From Parietaria judaica (lineage: Eukaryota; Streptophyta; Magnoliopsida; Rosales; Urticaceae): a DNA stretch of 64,000 bases. Numbering within the stretch: the stretch's first letter is position 1; each line of letters starts with the position of its first letter. The DNA lies in assembly GCA_954871525.1 (NCBI GenBank), contig OX940870.1, positions 8,773,501 through 8,837,500 on the forward strand. Direction: 5' to 3'. Positions 23,971-35,220 of the stretch are shown piece after piece. The position numbers and the translations under genes are program-made. The notes beneath the pieces were generated by a model. That model was given only the letters and a program-made list of their open reading frames with translations. It searched no databases and was not told where the DNA came from.

Positions 23971-24723
23971 GTTAGCCCCCTACTATAAAAAGTACGAAGT
24001 AAATTTTATAGTATTTACTCGATGAAATCATGTAAAATTCGTGCCGGATAGGATTAATTAAATTTGTGACTTTTGCCGCAAATCTGCGTAATCCGGGCAG
24101 GATTTTGGATAATTTCGAGATCAGATGGACGGATAGGGTCTTGAAGCTGTAACCGTCGCTTCGAATTTTGGGCGGGAACAGTTACAACACGTGTCCCATT
24201 TTGCGGAGTTCGAAGGGAATAAACTCTTCACATTCTCCTGACACAGCTGTCGTGCTGACGTGTCGCCGGATAGCTCGCAGATCTCAACCGTAGGATGAGG
24301 TTTGTTGCGTTTTTTGAGGAAACCCTAACCGTAGGATCAGCGACAATTTTCAAGTATAAATATTCGAGTGATTCGCATTAAATGGGTACGTCTCTTCAGC
24401 TTCAGCCCGTCACACGTCTATCGAAGGTAACCTATTTCTCTTTCCTCTATATATACTCTGTTTGGCATTCGAACATCATTTCCGAACTTTAGAGAGAGAA
24501 GCTCTGCATTCGCCATTGCCGAAGGTGTCATCCGATTTTTCTTCGTGTTTTTAGAGATCCAGGTTCTTCATTCTTCATCTGTTCTTTTGCTCTTCCGTCG
24601 CGAGTATTTTGAATAGTCTTTTCTAGTTTTTTAGAGGGTTTCGAGTTCTATTTCTAGGTGGTTTTCTGGGTTTCGTGCTCGTCTATATTATCTTCGGTTT
24701 TTTCTAGGATATTTTTAGATAGA

Positions 24724-27588
24724 ATGGGTCCTAAGAAGACGGTCTCGAAATGGCAAACGGAGTTTCTGACTACAGATTCTCCCAAGTCAGTTCTGAAACC
24801 TAAGGATTTGGTTAGAATCCGGGTAGCATATAAGATTCCCCAGTCGATAGAACTTAGGTTGCCGAGGCCGTACGAACATGCCGACGAGCAAAATTCGGAC
24901 GGCTGGGTCTGTGTGTATCAGAGGTTTTTTGAGTCCGGGGGGCTTAGATTTCCTATTCCTGAACTCATCCTAAGGTATCTTACTCACCTTGGGGTTTCTA
25001 TCGGGCAACTTAGCCCGAATTCTATCCGGATTTTGATGGCCCTGCTTGTCCGGTCCCATGAATGTTTGTATTCACTTACAATCTGGGACTTGTTGACGGG
25101 CTTGGTCATCAAAGCCAACGGTCAGGCCAAGGGTAGGTTTTTCCTATCCGTCAAGGAAGGGGAGATCATAACCGGTCTTCCCAAGAAGGAGAGTGCTTGG
25201 ACCCACAAGTATTTCTTCTTCATGGCCGGTCAGGAAACGCTCGGTTCTTGGCCGGGCTATAGGAATGAATGGGTCCACGAGATAGGTAAGGTTCTGGGTT
25301 AGGTTTTCTATCTTTTTCTATTCGGCTGTTTTTATGTGTTTGCTAAATTTTTTTTTTGTTTTCATCTTGTGCAGTCGAGGACCCTGAGAAGCCTAAGTCT
25401 CGCCCTATTACGGAGGAGTGGAAGGCTTTGAAGAGGAAGCTGTTCCCTAACGGTCCGGAGCTGTGGTCGAACTTCACAAAAGAGAGGTTCGAAGCTACCG
25501 GGCTTTGGGTTGAGCCTGACGAGGAGGAATTTCCGGGTAAGACTCTTAAATCCGTCTTTTTAGCTTTGTTTTGTATTTGTCTATCTTATTTTTTCTAAGT
25601 ATGGATTTTTAACGTGTAGAGGATATGGACGCTCTTCGCCCGAAGGGTCAAAGTCTTCGTCAGAAGCGGAGGCAGGAGGGTCAAACCGGAGGTTCGGCCT
25701 CTGCTGGAGCTGCTCGTCAAGAGACGAGCAGACGGGTTGAGGAGAGGGGGCCTGGCGCATCTGCGCCGGCCAAGGCTGCTCGTCAGGAGACGAGTAGGAG
25801 GAATGAGGAGACTCCTGCTCGGGAGCCTCTTGCTGAGGTCGCCTCTGGGGCGACCAAGAAGAAGGATGTCGTCGAACTTTCCGACGACGGGGAGAGCACC
25901 CCGGAGGTCAAGCCTTTGGCGAGGCCTTCGGAGAGGGAGGTTTCCCCTTCTTCTGCCCCTGCTCGTCCTTCCAAGGGTGTGACTCGTCCTTCTCAGGACG
26001 GAGCTGCCCCGAGGACGGGCTCAGAGGTGGCCGCGAAGAGGCCGCACGAAGGAGGGGACTCTGGGGTCCGGAAGAAGGCGAAGGGGGATCCGGCCCCGAA
26101 GGAGGTGGTGAGGAGGGACTCAGTCCCGAAAGGAGGCGCGAGGGCCTTGGAGAAGGGTAAGGGGGTTGCTCGGGAGAGCGAACACCCGAAGGAGGCCTCC
26201 CGAGGTGAGGCGAGGGAGATGGGGTTGGCTCCCCCAGTGGTTGAAAGGCAGCCTAGGGAGAAGCTGGTCTCCCGGAAGGCGGGGTGCACTTGGATGGGGG
26301 ACAAGGGTCTCCACAAGGCACCCAAGGTGGCGGCCGGTCTTCTCCGGCAGATTACTAATGGTGGGGTCGGCAGGGTCCCCAGGAGCATCGCGGAGAAGAG
26401 GCCGTACAAGGATATGGCTGCGGCTACAACTCTGGTAAGTTTTGCCAGTTTTAGGTTTGGGTGTTTATTTTATTCCTAAATTTTTTCTAACTTTGGTTTT
26501 TGGACGTGCAGCTCGTCGCCTCCATCAACGACATGGTCCTCGATTATGAGGACCAATTGTATGGGGCTAAAGAGGGCGCGCAAGCCTCCGAGCAGCTTGC
26601 GCTGAAGGAGAGGGAGTTGGCAGATGTCGTGCAGGGCATCCGGGAGAAGGCGGATCAGATCATTGTGATGGGCAAGAAGGTCGCCGCCTGTGATGCTCGG
26701 ATCAAGGGGCTTGGGAATACGGTCGTCGATCTCCGGGAGAAGCTGTCAAACGCTACCCGGACGATTGAGGAGGCTCAAGGCGCGAGCGAGGCGGCCGCCA
26801 GGCAGATGCTGGCCTCTGACGCGGCCAAGGGACGGGCAGAGGAGTTAGCCAAGAGGAAGGAGGAGGAGGCCTTGGCCTTGAAAGAGGACGTGCAGCGCCT
26901 TGCTGCCGAGCTGGCCGAAGCCCGGCAACGATCCGCTGATCGCGAAGCTGAAAAGAAGGCAGTCCGTGCCCGATATCGCCGAAAGGTGGAGGAAAGGGAC
27001 GCGCTAATCGCGTGGTACAAAGGTACGGCTGCTGACAACAGTTGCTTGGATCAAGCCGAAGGTTGCCTCGAGCTGATCCAAGACATCATTGACGGCAACG
27101 TCCAAGATTTTGAGGCCGAGAAGGAGGTCCTAGAAGGCAACGCTGCTCGCTACCAAGCTCTCTTGGATGCGGTTCCGGCACCGCTGATAGGGTCTCCGGC
27201 TCTGTCTCCAGATGCCGAGCTGACCGATGTTCCTCTTGTAGATTTGAGCCTTCGGTCCGAGCAATCGTCCGCCAAGGAGTCTGCCTCCGAAGATCCCGCC
27301 ATCGAGCCCGTCGTTGAAGATCCCGTGGCCGGAGAGGCCGTCATTGGTGAGCCCACCTTGCCCGCCGTTGCCGATACCGAGGAGGTGACCCTCGAAGAGC
27401 CGACCCCGAACGAGCCCGCCGCTGCCGAGGAGACCGTCGCCCGTGAAGAGCCGATCCTGGATGAGCCCGCCGTTGCCGAGGAGACTGCCGAGCATGGAGC
27501 CCAAGCCGGCGAAGGAGAAGGAGAAGAGAAGGAGGAGGAGGAGGAGGAGGACCGAGAGGTCGTGGGGGTACCCGGGGTCGACACATAG
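24724..27588 (+). CDS. Antisense extra gene of retroelement B (gypsy-type putative transposase family)
   Basis: Runs opposite to gag-pol, between integrase and the 3' LTR. Four exons: 24724-25285, 25375-25536, 25620-26434 and 26512-27588. Phases close, giving about 871 residues with no stop. Exon 1 (MGPKKTVSKW...) has RFPIPELILRYLTHLGVSIG, SPNSIRILMALLVRSHE and FFLSVKEGEIITGLPKK, resembling the plant family called 'putative gypsy type transposon'. Exon 3 is Arg/Lys/Ser/Pro-rich and low in complexity. Exon 4 starts with a long predicted coiled coil (about 130 residues with AEELAKRKEEEALALKED) and ends in acidic Glu/Pro/Ala repeats and a Glu run. GC content in exons 3-4 is far above the surroundings. 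The gene is intact although gag-pol of this copy is broken. Function unknown; comparable antisense ORFs are described in Grande and Retand elements. Confidence 0.8.
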
Positions 27589-28084
27589 AGTGTCCCCCTT
27601 TTTTTTTGTCTTTCGATTAATAAGGCCACAGGCCAGAACAATTTCTATGGGCAAGTCTACGGCGACTTGAACCCTTTTTTGTAATATTTTTTGGATATGC
27701 CCGCGGTTAGGGCCTTTGCTTATTTCTATTTTATGCTATGCTCGTAATTTTTTGTCATACTCTACTCGTCTGTATTTTTAAGTTAATTTTCTAATCGTAC
27801 TTTTCTATATATACTTTTCTATCCGAGGTTCCGAATGTTCTATTGTATGCTGGGATAAATAACAAAAGATTGAAAGTTTGAAATCTGCTAAGTATAAAAA
27901 ATAAACGGGTACCTTTTGTTGTTGTGCTCCTTTGACACTTCTCGTCTAGTCTGTTCTGTTCGTCCATCATAATATTCCGCAGGTCGCGTTTTCTGAAAAA
28001 CACATTTGTAAAAAACCAGATGTATGTTGTTACATATTTTTTCAGGGGGGTCGGGCCTGTTTCCTTGAGGGACGGGTTGAAAGC

Positions 28085-28305
28085 CCGGTTAGGTTTGTTA
28101 CCCAGATAGGCTTGTTGCCCTATGTGACGGGTTAGTTACCCGGGTAGGCTTGTTGCCTTATGCAATGGGTTTGTTACCCAGGTAGGTTTGTTACCTTATG
28201 TGGGGGTTTGTTACCCGGATAGGTTTGTTACCTTCTGCGATAGGTCTGTTACCCGGGTAGGTTTGTTACCTTAGGCGGTGGGTCTGTTACCCGGGTAGGC
28301 CTGTC
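28085..28305. repeat. Minisatellite in the 3' untranslated region of retroelement B
   Basis: Roughly six tandem units of about 38 bp, each built on GGGTTTGTTACCCGGGTAGG followed by TTTGTTACCTTATG, with a few percent divergence. It lies between the pol stop and the antisense gene. Such hypervariable 3' arrays are known in Tat-type elements. Confidence 0.8.
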
Positions 28306-28497
28306 GCCTTGACGGGGGTTTTGGGACATTTCTCCTTTTAGGCCGGTTCTATTGAGTCTTGCGATTCATGGTTCTCGGGCCTATTTGGTTTTGGGTTTGG
28401 ATTGAGACTGCGCCCATCGTTTAGGACGGGCTGCCTACGTACCCCAAATTTGGGGATCAAGTCATTACGTAGTTCAGGGGAGACCGGGTAGGTCGGG

Positions 28498-31400
28498 TTA
28501 GGCGTAGTATTTCCTTAAGTGCATGGTATTCCAGCTGCGGAGGACTCTTGTTCCGTCCGGAGTGGCTAGCCGGTATACTCCAGGTTTTACTACTTCGGTG
28601 ACGATGTAGGGTCCTTCCCAGTTAGCCCCGAGCTTGCCCGCATTCAGCTCGGCGGTGTTCTGGAAAACTTTCCTGAGGACCAACTCTCCCACTATGAATT
28701 TTCGACGTTTGACCTTTGAATTATAGTACCTAGCTATCGAGTTCTGATAGTTGGCAATTCTTATCAAAGCTTGTTCTCGTCTTTCGTCGATGTAGTCGAG
28801 CTGGTCTTCCCTCATTTCGTCGTTGAGTTCTGCGTCCAAAGGGGCGAATTCCCTTCGAAGGCTGGGTGTCTCTATCTCTGCTGGTATTACGGCCTCAGTG
28901 CCGTGTACCATTGAGAAAGGGGTTTCCCCGGTGGCCCTACGCGGGGTAGTTCTGTAGGACCAAAGGACTCCTATGAGCTCGTCTGCCCATCGTCCCTTTT
29001 TGGTGTCTAGGCGTCTTTTGATTCCGTCCACTATTACCCGGTTAGCTACTTCGGCTTGACCATTGCCTTGAGGATATCTCGGAGTGGACGTGTTCAAGGA
29101 TATTTTCCAATTTATGCAGAAGTTTTGGAATCTCGTTGAAATGAACTGTGGTCCGTTATCAGCTATTATCTCTTTTGGGAGGCCGAATCTACTGATGATG
29201 TTTTTCCATAGGAAATTTTCTACATCAACATCTTTAATGTTTGCGTATGATTCAGCCTCCACCCATTTTGAGAAGTAATCGGTCACGACGAGTAGAAACC
29301 TTTTCCCGGCCGGGGCCAGGGGGAACGGTCCTACTATGTCCATGGACCATTTCATGAACGGGTACGGGACTGAGACTGATGAGAGTTCTTCTGCTGGTCT
29401 ATGTATGGACGGGGAGTGTCTTTGGCATTTGTCGCACCTTTTGGCGTAGTTTTCACTGTCCGCCAACATAGTGGCCCAGAAAAAGCCTTGCCTTTTTGCT
29501 TTGTTTGCTAAAGATCTTCCTCCCGAATGGTTGCCGCATTCTCCAGAATGGATTTCGTGAAGTACTATTTGAGCTTCGGTCTTTCCTAGGCACCTTAGGT
29601 AGGGTCCGGTATAGCTACGTTTGTACAATTTTTCCCCGATCATGCAAAATCTAGCGCTTTGGATCCTTAGTTTCCTAGCTTTTTGCTTGTCTCGAGGTTT
29701 GGTTCCGGTTAGGATGTAGTTAATGATTGGGGTCCTCCAATCATCATCTTCCATTTGGATATTGCAAACTTCGCGGGTTACGCTGGGTTCGTCTATCGTT
29801 TCGACCGGAATTATTCTTTTGACCTCGGGGTCCGAAGTCGAAGCTAATCCGGCCAGTGCGTCTGCCGACGCGTTTTCACTCCTCGGTATTTGGACTATTT
29901 CGACGTGCTCGAATTGTTGAATTAAGCCTTTTACTACCGAGAGGTATTTTTCCATCCTGTCATCCCGGGTGGCATATTCGCCACTGATCTGACTGGTAAC
30001 TAGCTTTGAGTCGGAGTGGGCCCTTACTTTCCGGGCTCCCACGGCTTTTGCTAGTTTGAGGCCGGCGATGAGGGCCTCGTACTCGGTCTCGTTGTTTGTC
30101 GCGTGGAATTTCAATCGAAATGATTGTTCCAACACTTCTCCCGTGGGGGATATCAAACGAATTCCGATCCCGGATCCGCCTTGGTTTGACGCGCCGTCGA
30201 CTTCGAGTTTACATTCTCCGTCCTCGTGGCCCTCTTTTGAACCGTCGGCTGGTAATTCGATGAGAAAGTCAGCCAATACTTGTGATTTCGCACAGGTTCG
30301 GATCTTGTATTCTATGTCGAATTCGCTTAGTTCGACGGCCCATTTCGTGAGCCTTCCCGATTGATTCGGGCTGTGGAGGATGATTCTCAAAGGTTGGGTC
30401 GTCATTACCATGATGGTATGGGACTGAAAGTAGGGCCGAAGCTTCCTCGCTGCGGTTATCATTGCCAGCGCGAGTTTTTCTATTGCCGGGTATCTGGTTT
30501 CAGCGTCTTCCAAAGATTTACTGATGTAGAAGATCGGCTTTTGTTCTCCGCGGTCCTCTCTCACGATTACTCCACTCACCGCCGATGGTGAGACAGCCAG
30601 GTATAAAAACAATGGCTCTCCCAGGATTGGTCTGGCGAGTATTGGTGGGGTGGAGAGGTACCTTTTCAGCTTTTGGAAGGCCTCTTCGCACTCTTCGGTC
30701 CATTCGAACTTTTTATTACCTTTCAAAAGTTTGTAGAAGGGTAAACATTTGTCCGTGGCTCTTGATATGAACCGGTTAAGAGCGGCGATTCTCCCAGTCA
30801 GCCTTTGCGTCTCTCGAACAGTCCTTGGGGAGGGCATGTCCTTGCGTACCTCGCTGTGTGACCAGATAACCTAGGAATTTTCCTGAAGTTACCCCGAAGG
30901 TGCATTTCGTCGGGTTGAGCTTCATTTGATACTTTCGTAATATGTTGAAGCAGTCTTCTAGGTGGGTCACGTGATCCGTTGCTTGGGAGGACTTTACCAG
31001 CATATCATCGATGTAGACTTCCATAGTTTTACCGAGTTGTTCGGCGAACATTTGGTTGACCAATCTTTGATATGTGGCTCCGGCGTTTTTTAGTCCGAAG
31101 GGCATAACTTTGTAACAGTATATTCCTCTATCGGTTATGAATGCCGTTTTTTCCTGGTCCTCGGGGTGCATTAGGATCTGATTGTATCCCGAGAATGCGT
31201 CCATGAATGACAGTAGTTCGTGCCCACATGTTGCTTCGACCAGACGGTCGATATGGGGCATCGGGAAACTGTCTTTTGGACAAGCTTTGTTCAGGTCGGT
31301 AAAGTCGATGCAGACTCTAGCCTTCCCGTTTTTCTTCTTCACGACCACTGTATTTGCTAACCAGTCCGGGTATTTTACTTCCCTGATGGATCTGGTCTGC

Positions 31401-31744
31401 AGCAGTTTTGTGACTTCTTCGTTTACGGCTTGGGCCCTGTCCGGGCCTAGCTTTCGCCTTTTTTGCTTCACCGGCTTGTAGCTCGGGTCTACACTTAAGC
31501 GATGGGTTGTGATGCTTGGGTCTATGCCGGGCATATCCTTGTGAGACCAAGCAAAACAACCCCGATTTTTGGTCAGGAATTTGAGGAGATTTTTTCTGAC
31601 GTTATTGTCTAGTCCTTTCCCGATTCCTACCCGGTGGTCCGGGTTGTTGGGATCGATCTGGACCTGGACCGTCATTTCCAGGTTAGGTCCGTCCGTATCG
31701 GTGGTCCTTTCCTGTCCGTCGTCCTCTTTTTCGTCTACCGCCAT
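28498..31744 (-). pseudogene. pol of retroelement B: RT, RNase H, second RNase H, integrase
   Basis: Begins at an ATG seven bases past the gag-pro stop and in the same frame. Reverse transcriptase has KARVCIDFTDLNKACPKDSFP, FMDAFSGYNQI, MPFGLKNAGATYQR and the active site YIDDMLVKS. At about 30840 a net loss of 29 bases against retroelement A breaks the frame; the conserved protein continues from 30837 as one 779-codon frame to 28498. RNase H 1 has LYLAVSPSAVSGVIVRED and SKSLEDAETRYPAIEK. A second RNase H follows with LEVDGASNQGGSGIGI, NNETEYEALIAGL and HSDSKLV. Integrase has a His/Cys finger (CDKCQRHS) and the catalytic residues in MDIVGPFP, EIIADNGPQF and PQGNGQAEVANR. Only the 29-base loss is seen. 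Confidence 0.9.
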
Positions 31745-31753
31745 TAATTGCTA
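31742..31753 (-). promoter_or_regulatory. UAG-CAA-UUA readthrough context between gag-pro and pol
   Basis: Gag-pro and pol are in one frame, separated only by TAG CAA TTA and then ATG on the minus strand. UAG followed by CAR-YYA is the type I readthrough signal of tobamoviruses, and is also reported for the SIRE1 retroelement. Retroelement A keeps the TAG at the same place, followed by AAG CTA. The arrangement is seen; recoding is inferred. Confidence 0.6.
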
Positions 31754-34294
31754 TGCGGTAGATCGCTCTTGTCCGGCCTTGGCGGCCTGGATGTTCCAGA
31801 ACGCGCTCATGTAGCAAATTCTGGATTGCTTTTGATTTCCCTTGATTTCAACGATTTTTCCCGCCCTATTCGGGAAGCGTATTAGTTGATGGTAGGTTGA
31901 CGGTACGGCCTTCATCATGTGCAGCCAAGGTCTTCCTAATATCATGTTGTAAACTGACGGGCAGTCCAACACTAGGAAATTTTTGGTCTTCCCGACCCCT
32001 GCCGCTGCGATGAACAGTCGTACCGTGCCAATGGCATTGATGGTTCCTCCATCGAAGCCGGTTAGCGGGATGGCTTCTCTGTTGATCTCTGTTTCTTCTA
32101 CTCCCAGCTTCAGCAATGGCTCCAGGAAGATCACGTCGACTGAGCTCCCGTTATCGATTAGGATCCTGTCCATCGTGTACGAGGCGACTAGGAGTGTGAC
32201 GACCAACGCATCGTCGTGCGGACCAATCAGTGTGGCCGCTTCACTGTCTTTGAATGAGATCTCGAAGTCTGGCTCTTGCCTCGGTACGACTACCGGTCCG
32301 GCTTTGAGCCTCCTCTGATGGGCCTTGATGGAGTTTACCGAGTTACCATGCAGTTGGGAACCTCCCACGATAGTGTAGATTCGACCGATGGGCTCGGGGA
32401 TGTCGCTGAGCTGCTCTCCGGAATTTTCCGTTTCTTCGTATGTTTGCTCGTCTGATTCCTCGAGCATGTGTACTCGTCCTCTTTTGCTAGGCTGTATGCT
32501 CTCGCGCGGCGTCCTGTGTTGCTCTTCTCTTTTCTGGCCGGTTTGTTGTTGATTTTGGGAAGGGCTTTGCTCGATCGGTTGCCCACCTTTCAGCTCATTG
32601 CCGAAGTTTATTTCCCCCAACTCTCCATTGATGTACTTTTCCGCTAGGCGAGCGCGGAGCACCATACAATTCTTCGTATGATGTCCGAATACCTTGTGGA
32701 AGTTACACCATGCTTTCGGGTCGTGCTTCGGGAAACCTTCGTGGCTGTATGGTGGGAAGTCTCTCGAGCTGACCAGGACTTCTCCAGGGGCTTCTTCTGC
32801 CTCGATCTATTCTTCGAACCCCGCGGTTTCCGAATTTACGTTGAAAACGTACGGGCCTCGCGGGTTCGGTCCGTTGTTGGCCCTCGGATTCTGGGTTTGG
32901 AATGGGTGTTTCTGGACTGGAGGGGGATTCCTTTGTCCCCTGAACGGGATGCCGTGATTTTCGGCCCTGGGCGGCGGCTGCTGCCCGGGTGGTCCGGTAT
33001 TCCGCTGGTGGACGGGTAGAGACCCGTGTCTCCTTCGCATGGCTTCGAGTTCTTTGTCATGCCTGATCCAGTTGGATGATCTGTGGATTACGTCTTCGAT
33101 GGAGTCGTAACGATTCACGACGATGTCCGTTTTGAACTTCGAGTCGTACCATAATCCGGCCGTGAGAGCGGCTATGGCGGTTTCGTCACTGATCCCGTGT
33201 ATTTTGACCATGGTCTTTTTGAACCTGGTCATGAAAGCTCTGAGGGGCTCTCCTCTCTCTTGCTGTAAAGCATAGAGGTTCGCCGCCGTGATCTCAGTTT
33301 CCATAAACATGGAAAAGTGTTTGAGAAAAAGGGTCGTTAGCTGTCCGAAGTTGTCTATGGAACGCGGTTCAAGTTTGGAGAACCATTCCATCGCCGGGCC
33401 GACCAAATTCTCAGAAGAGTATTGGCAGCGCCCGGCGTCCAATTCGTGCGCTTCCAGATGGGCTCGCCCCATCGCAATCCTGAAGGACCTCAAATGTACT
33501 TTGGGATCGGTTGTCCCGTCGTACTTAGGCACATATACTCGTCCGCCTTCCCTGAGTATGACGTTAGTTATGACGGGCTTAAAGGGTGTCCTTTCTGCCT
33601 CCTCCACTAGACGTTCTATCTCGGGGGCAGCGGTAGTGGCGCTGTGTACGCGGGAGCACACGTGAATGAGCTTCTCATTCATTTCGGCCATTGAGCGTTT
33701 GAGCTCCTCCAATTCTGTGCGTTGGGGAGCTTGTTCGGGACGCACAGCATGGAGGGGTTCCTGTCCGTACACCGGGCTGGGATACCTCGGGTACGTGACC
33801 GGGTGGCCGTTGAGGGCCTGGCTGATGTTACGGCTTTGCTCGTACCCCGATTGTCGGTTTTAGGGTCCCGGGCGTTGGTGACTGCTCGAAGCAACATTCC
33901 CCGCATTAGACGGGTAGAAGCCCGTCAAGGGGGTAAAAAGAGGCGTTCCTGTTTCAGGAGGTGGGGGAGGCGTCGCGGGTCTAGGGCCGCTGGGTAGTCG
34001 GGGCTGGTTTTGCCTTGGCGCTTGCGGATTGTCCACGTCGGCAAAGTCGAAGTGGACAGCGTCGAGCCCGGTCCGGCCTTGACTCCCAGAGCTTTGTCCC
34101 GGATTAGTCCGGTTAGCATTTTGGCGACGCTCATTTCGGGCTTGGTTGGCTTCTAGAGATTCGAGTCGCTGGCGCAACTCTCGGTTCTCTGCAGCGCTAG
34201 CCTCTAGCTGAGACTGTAGGTTGCTTGATTCCGTGTTTGGATCTGGGTTGTTCACCTCAGATCCGTTCACGATTGCGACTTCGTTGTTGCTCAT
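31751..34294 (-). pseudogene. gag-protease of retroelement B
   Basis: Starts at the ATG of MSNNEVAIVNGSEVNN (34294). An N-terminal coiled coil (LEASAAENRELRQRLESLEAN) precedes a proline-rich linker. The retrotransposon gag core follows (WFSKLEPRSIDNFGQLTTLF, YALQQERGEPLRAFMTRFKK). Protease has LIDNGSSVDVIFLEP. Two nonsense codons lie in one otherwise open frame: TAA at 33862-33860, where retroelement A has CAA, and TAG at 32809-32807, where A has CAG. Both fit C-to-T decay. The frame ends with TAG at 31753-31751, a stop that retroelement A shares. Confidence 0.88.
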
Positions 34295-34337
34295 GTTCGC
34301 GGAGTGCTTTGAGCTTTTAGGAGTTAGCGAGATCAAT

Positions 34338-34358
34338 TTCCCACAGACGGCGCCAAAC
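34338..34358 (-). other. Primer-binding region of retroelement B
   Basis: Directly after the 5' LTR, the element's sense strand reads GTTTGGCGCCGTCTGTGGGA. A tRNA primer site is expected here, and TGGCGCC-type starts are frequent in plant Gypsy elements. I cannot name the tRNA with confidence. Confidence 0.55.
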
Positions 34359-35215
34359 TGTTGACGTGGTTTCCCACCTCAATCAGTCAAGTGTGACTTG
34401 TGAGTGTATGATATTTTTGAATGAAACAATTTGGTGGAATTCGATCTCTCACGTTGCAAGCTCACGATTCACTCACGATATATATATAAGTATATAAGCG
34501 ATATAAATGAGACGAGGAGTTTTTTATAGAGGTTCGTCCCAAGGCGGTAGTTGACTACGTCCTCTGTTAGTTTATTGCGACAATGAACATAGACGGATAG
34601 CTACAGGCAGCCAAATCACGTCTGAGTGTAAGAAGAAATAGAGGAAGAAAGAGAGAACACAACAAGATCTCAAAATGACAAGAATGCCGGGTAGAAATTC
34701 TTCAGTATATTCTCTCGAGGTTGTAGATGTGCGTGTGTATCTTGATCTGAGCTTGAGCTTGGCATTTATAGACTTCAATTCTTCCCGTTGAACTTCCAGG
34801 AATCGAGGGGTCTTCGCTCCGTGCTGACCGAGTTGAATGGACGATCTGGCTACACGTGTCCCACGACTTCGTTCTAGTCGTCGCGTTTGAATTATGCCCG
34901 TTGAAGGCTTGACTCCGTGCTCCTGGTCTTCCGCCTGGGTTTGAAATGGGATGCCGGGTAGAGAATATGACTACTCTACCCTCGTCTTTCTGGGCTGCTA
35001 CCGAGTGGATTTGGGCTTTAGAACTCATTGGGCCGAGTAGCCTATGTCCATTGATTCTTGGTCTGACTGAGAATCTCTTTGGGCTTCTTCAATTGGGCTT
35101 TTACGAATACCAGTTTACTTCTTTAAAGCCTTTTATCATGGTTTGTAAATTTAATTAATTCACAACTTTAGCACTATATGTCACATTAAATAAATGACGA
35201 ATTTGTACATCAACA
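34359..35215 (-). repeat. 5' LTR of retroelement B
   Basis: 857 bp. Its three open frames translate identically to those in the other LTR, which shows how close the two copies are. Confidence 0.93.
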
Positions 35216-35220
35216 GTCAT

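Larger units (their letters stand above)
23114..35215 (-). mobile_element. Retroelement B: Tat-type Ty3/Gypsy LTR retrotransposon
   Basis: A 12,102-bp element reading right to left. Its LTRs are 857 bp each (23114-23970 and 34359-35215), begin TGTTGA and end TCAACA, and differ at about three bases. A perfect 5-bp target duplication, GTCAT, flanks it (23109-23113 and 35216-35220). Order in its own sense: LTR, primer-binding region, gag, protease, RT, RNase H, a second RNase H, integrase, 3' minisatellite, antisense gene, polypurine-like stretch and LTR. The order (integrase last), the second RNase H and an antisense extra ORF fit the Tat lineage. Gag has two nonsense codons and pol one deletion, so this copy is not autonomous although it inserted recently. 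Confidence 0.93.

Noticed and set aside
25737..26438. Several GC-rich open frames on both strands at 25.7-26.4 kb
   Set aside because: Shadows of exon 3 of the antisense gene, caused by high GC and few stop codons.
24724..27588. The antisense gene as a host gene
   Set aside because: It lies inside both LTR elements at the same place and in the same orientation relative to gag-pol, so it belongs to the retroelement.
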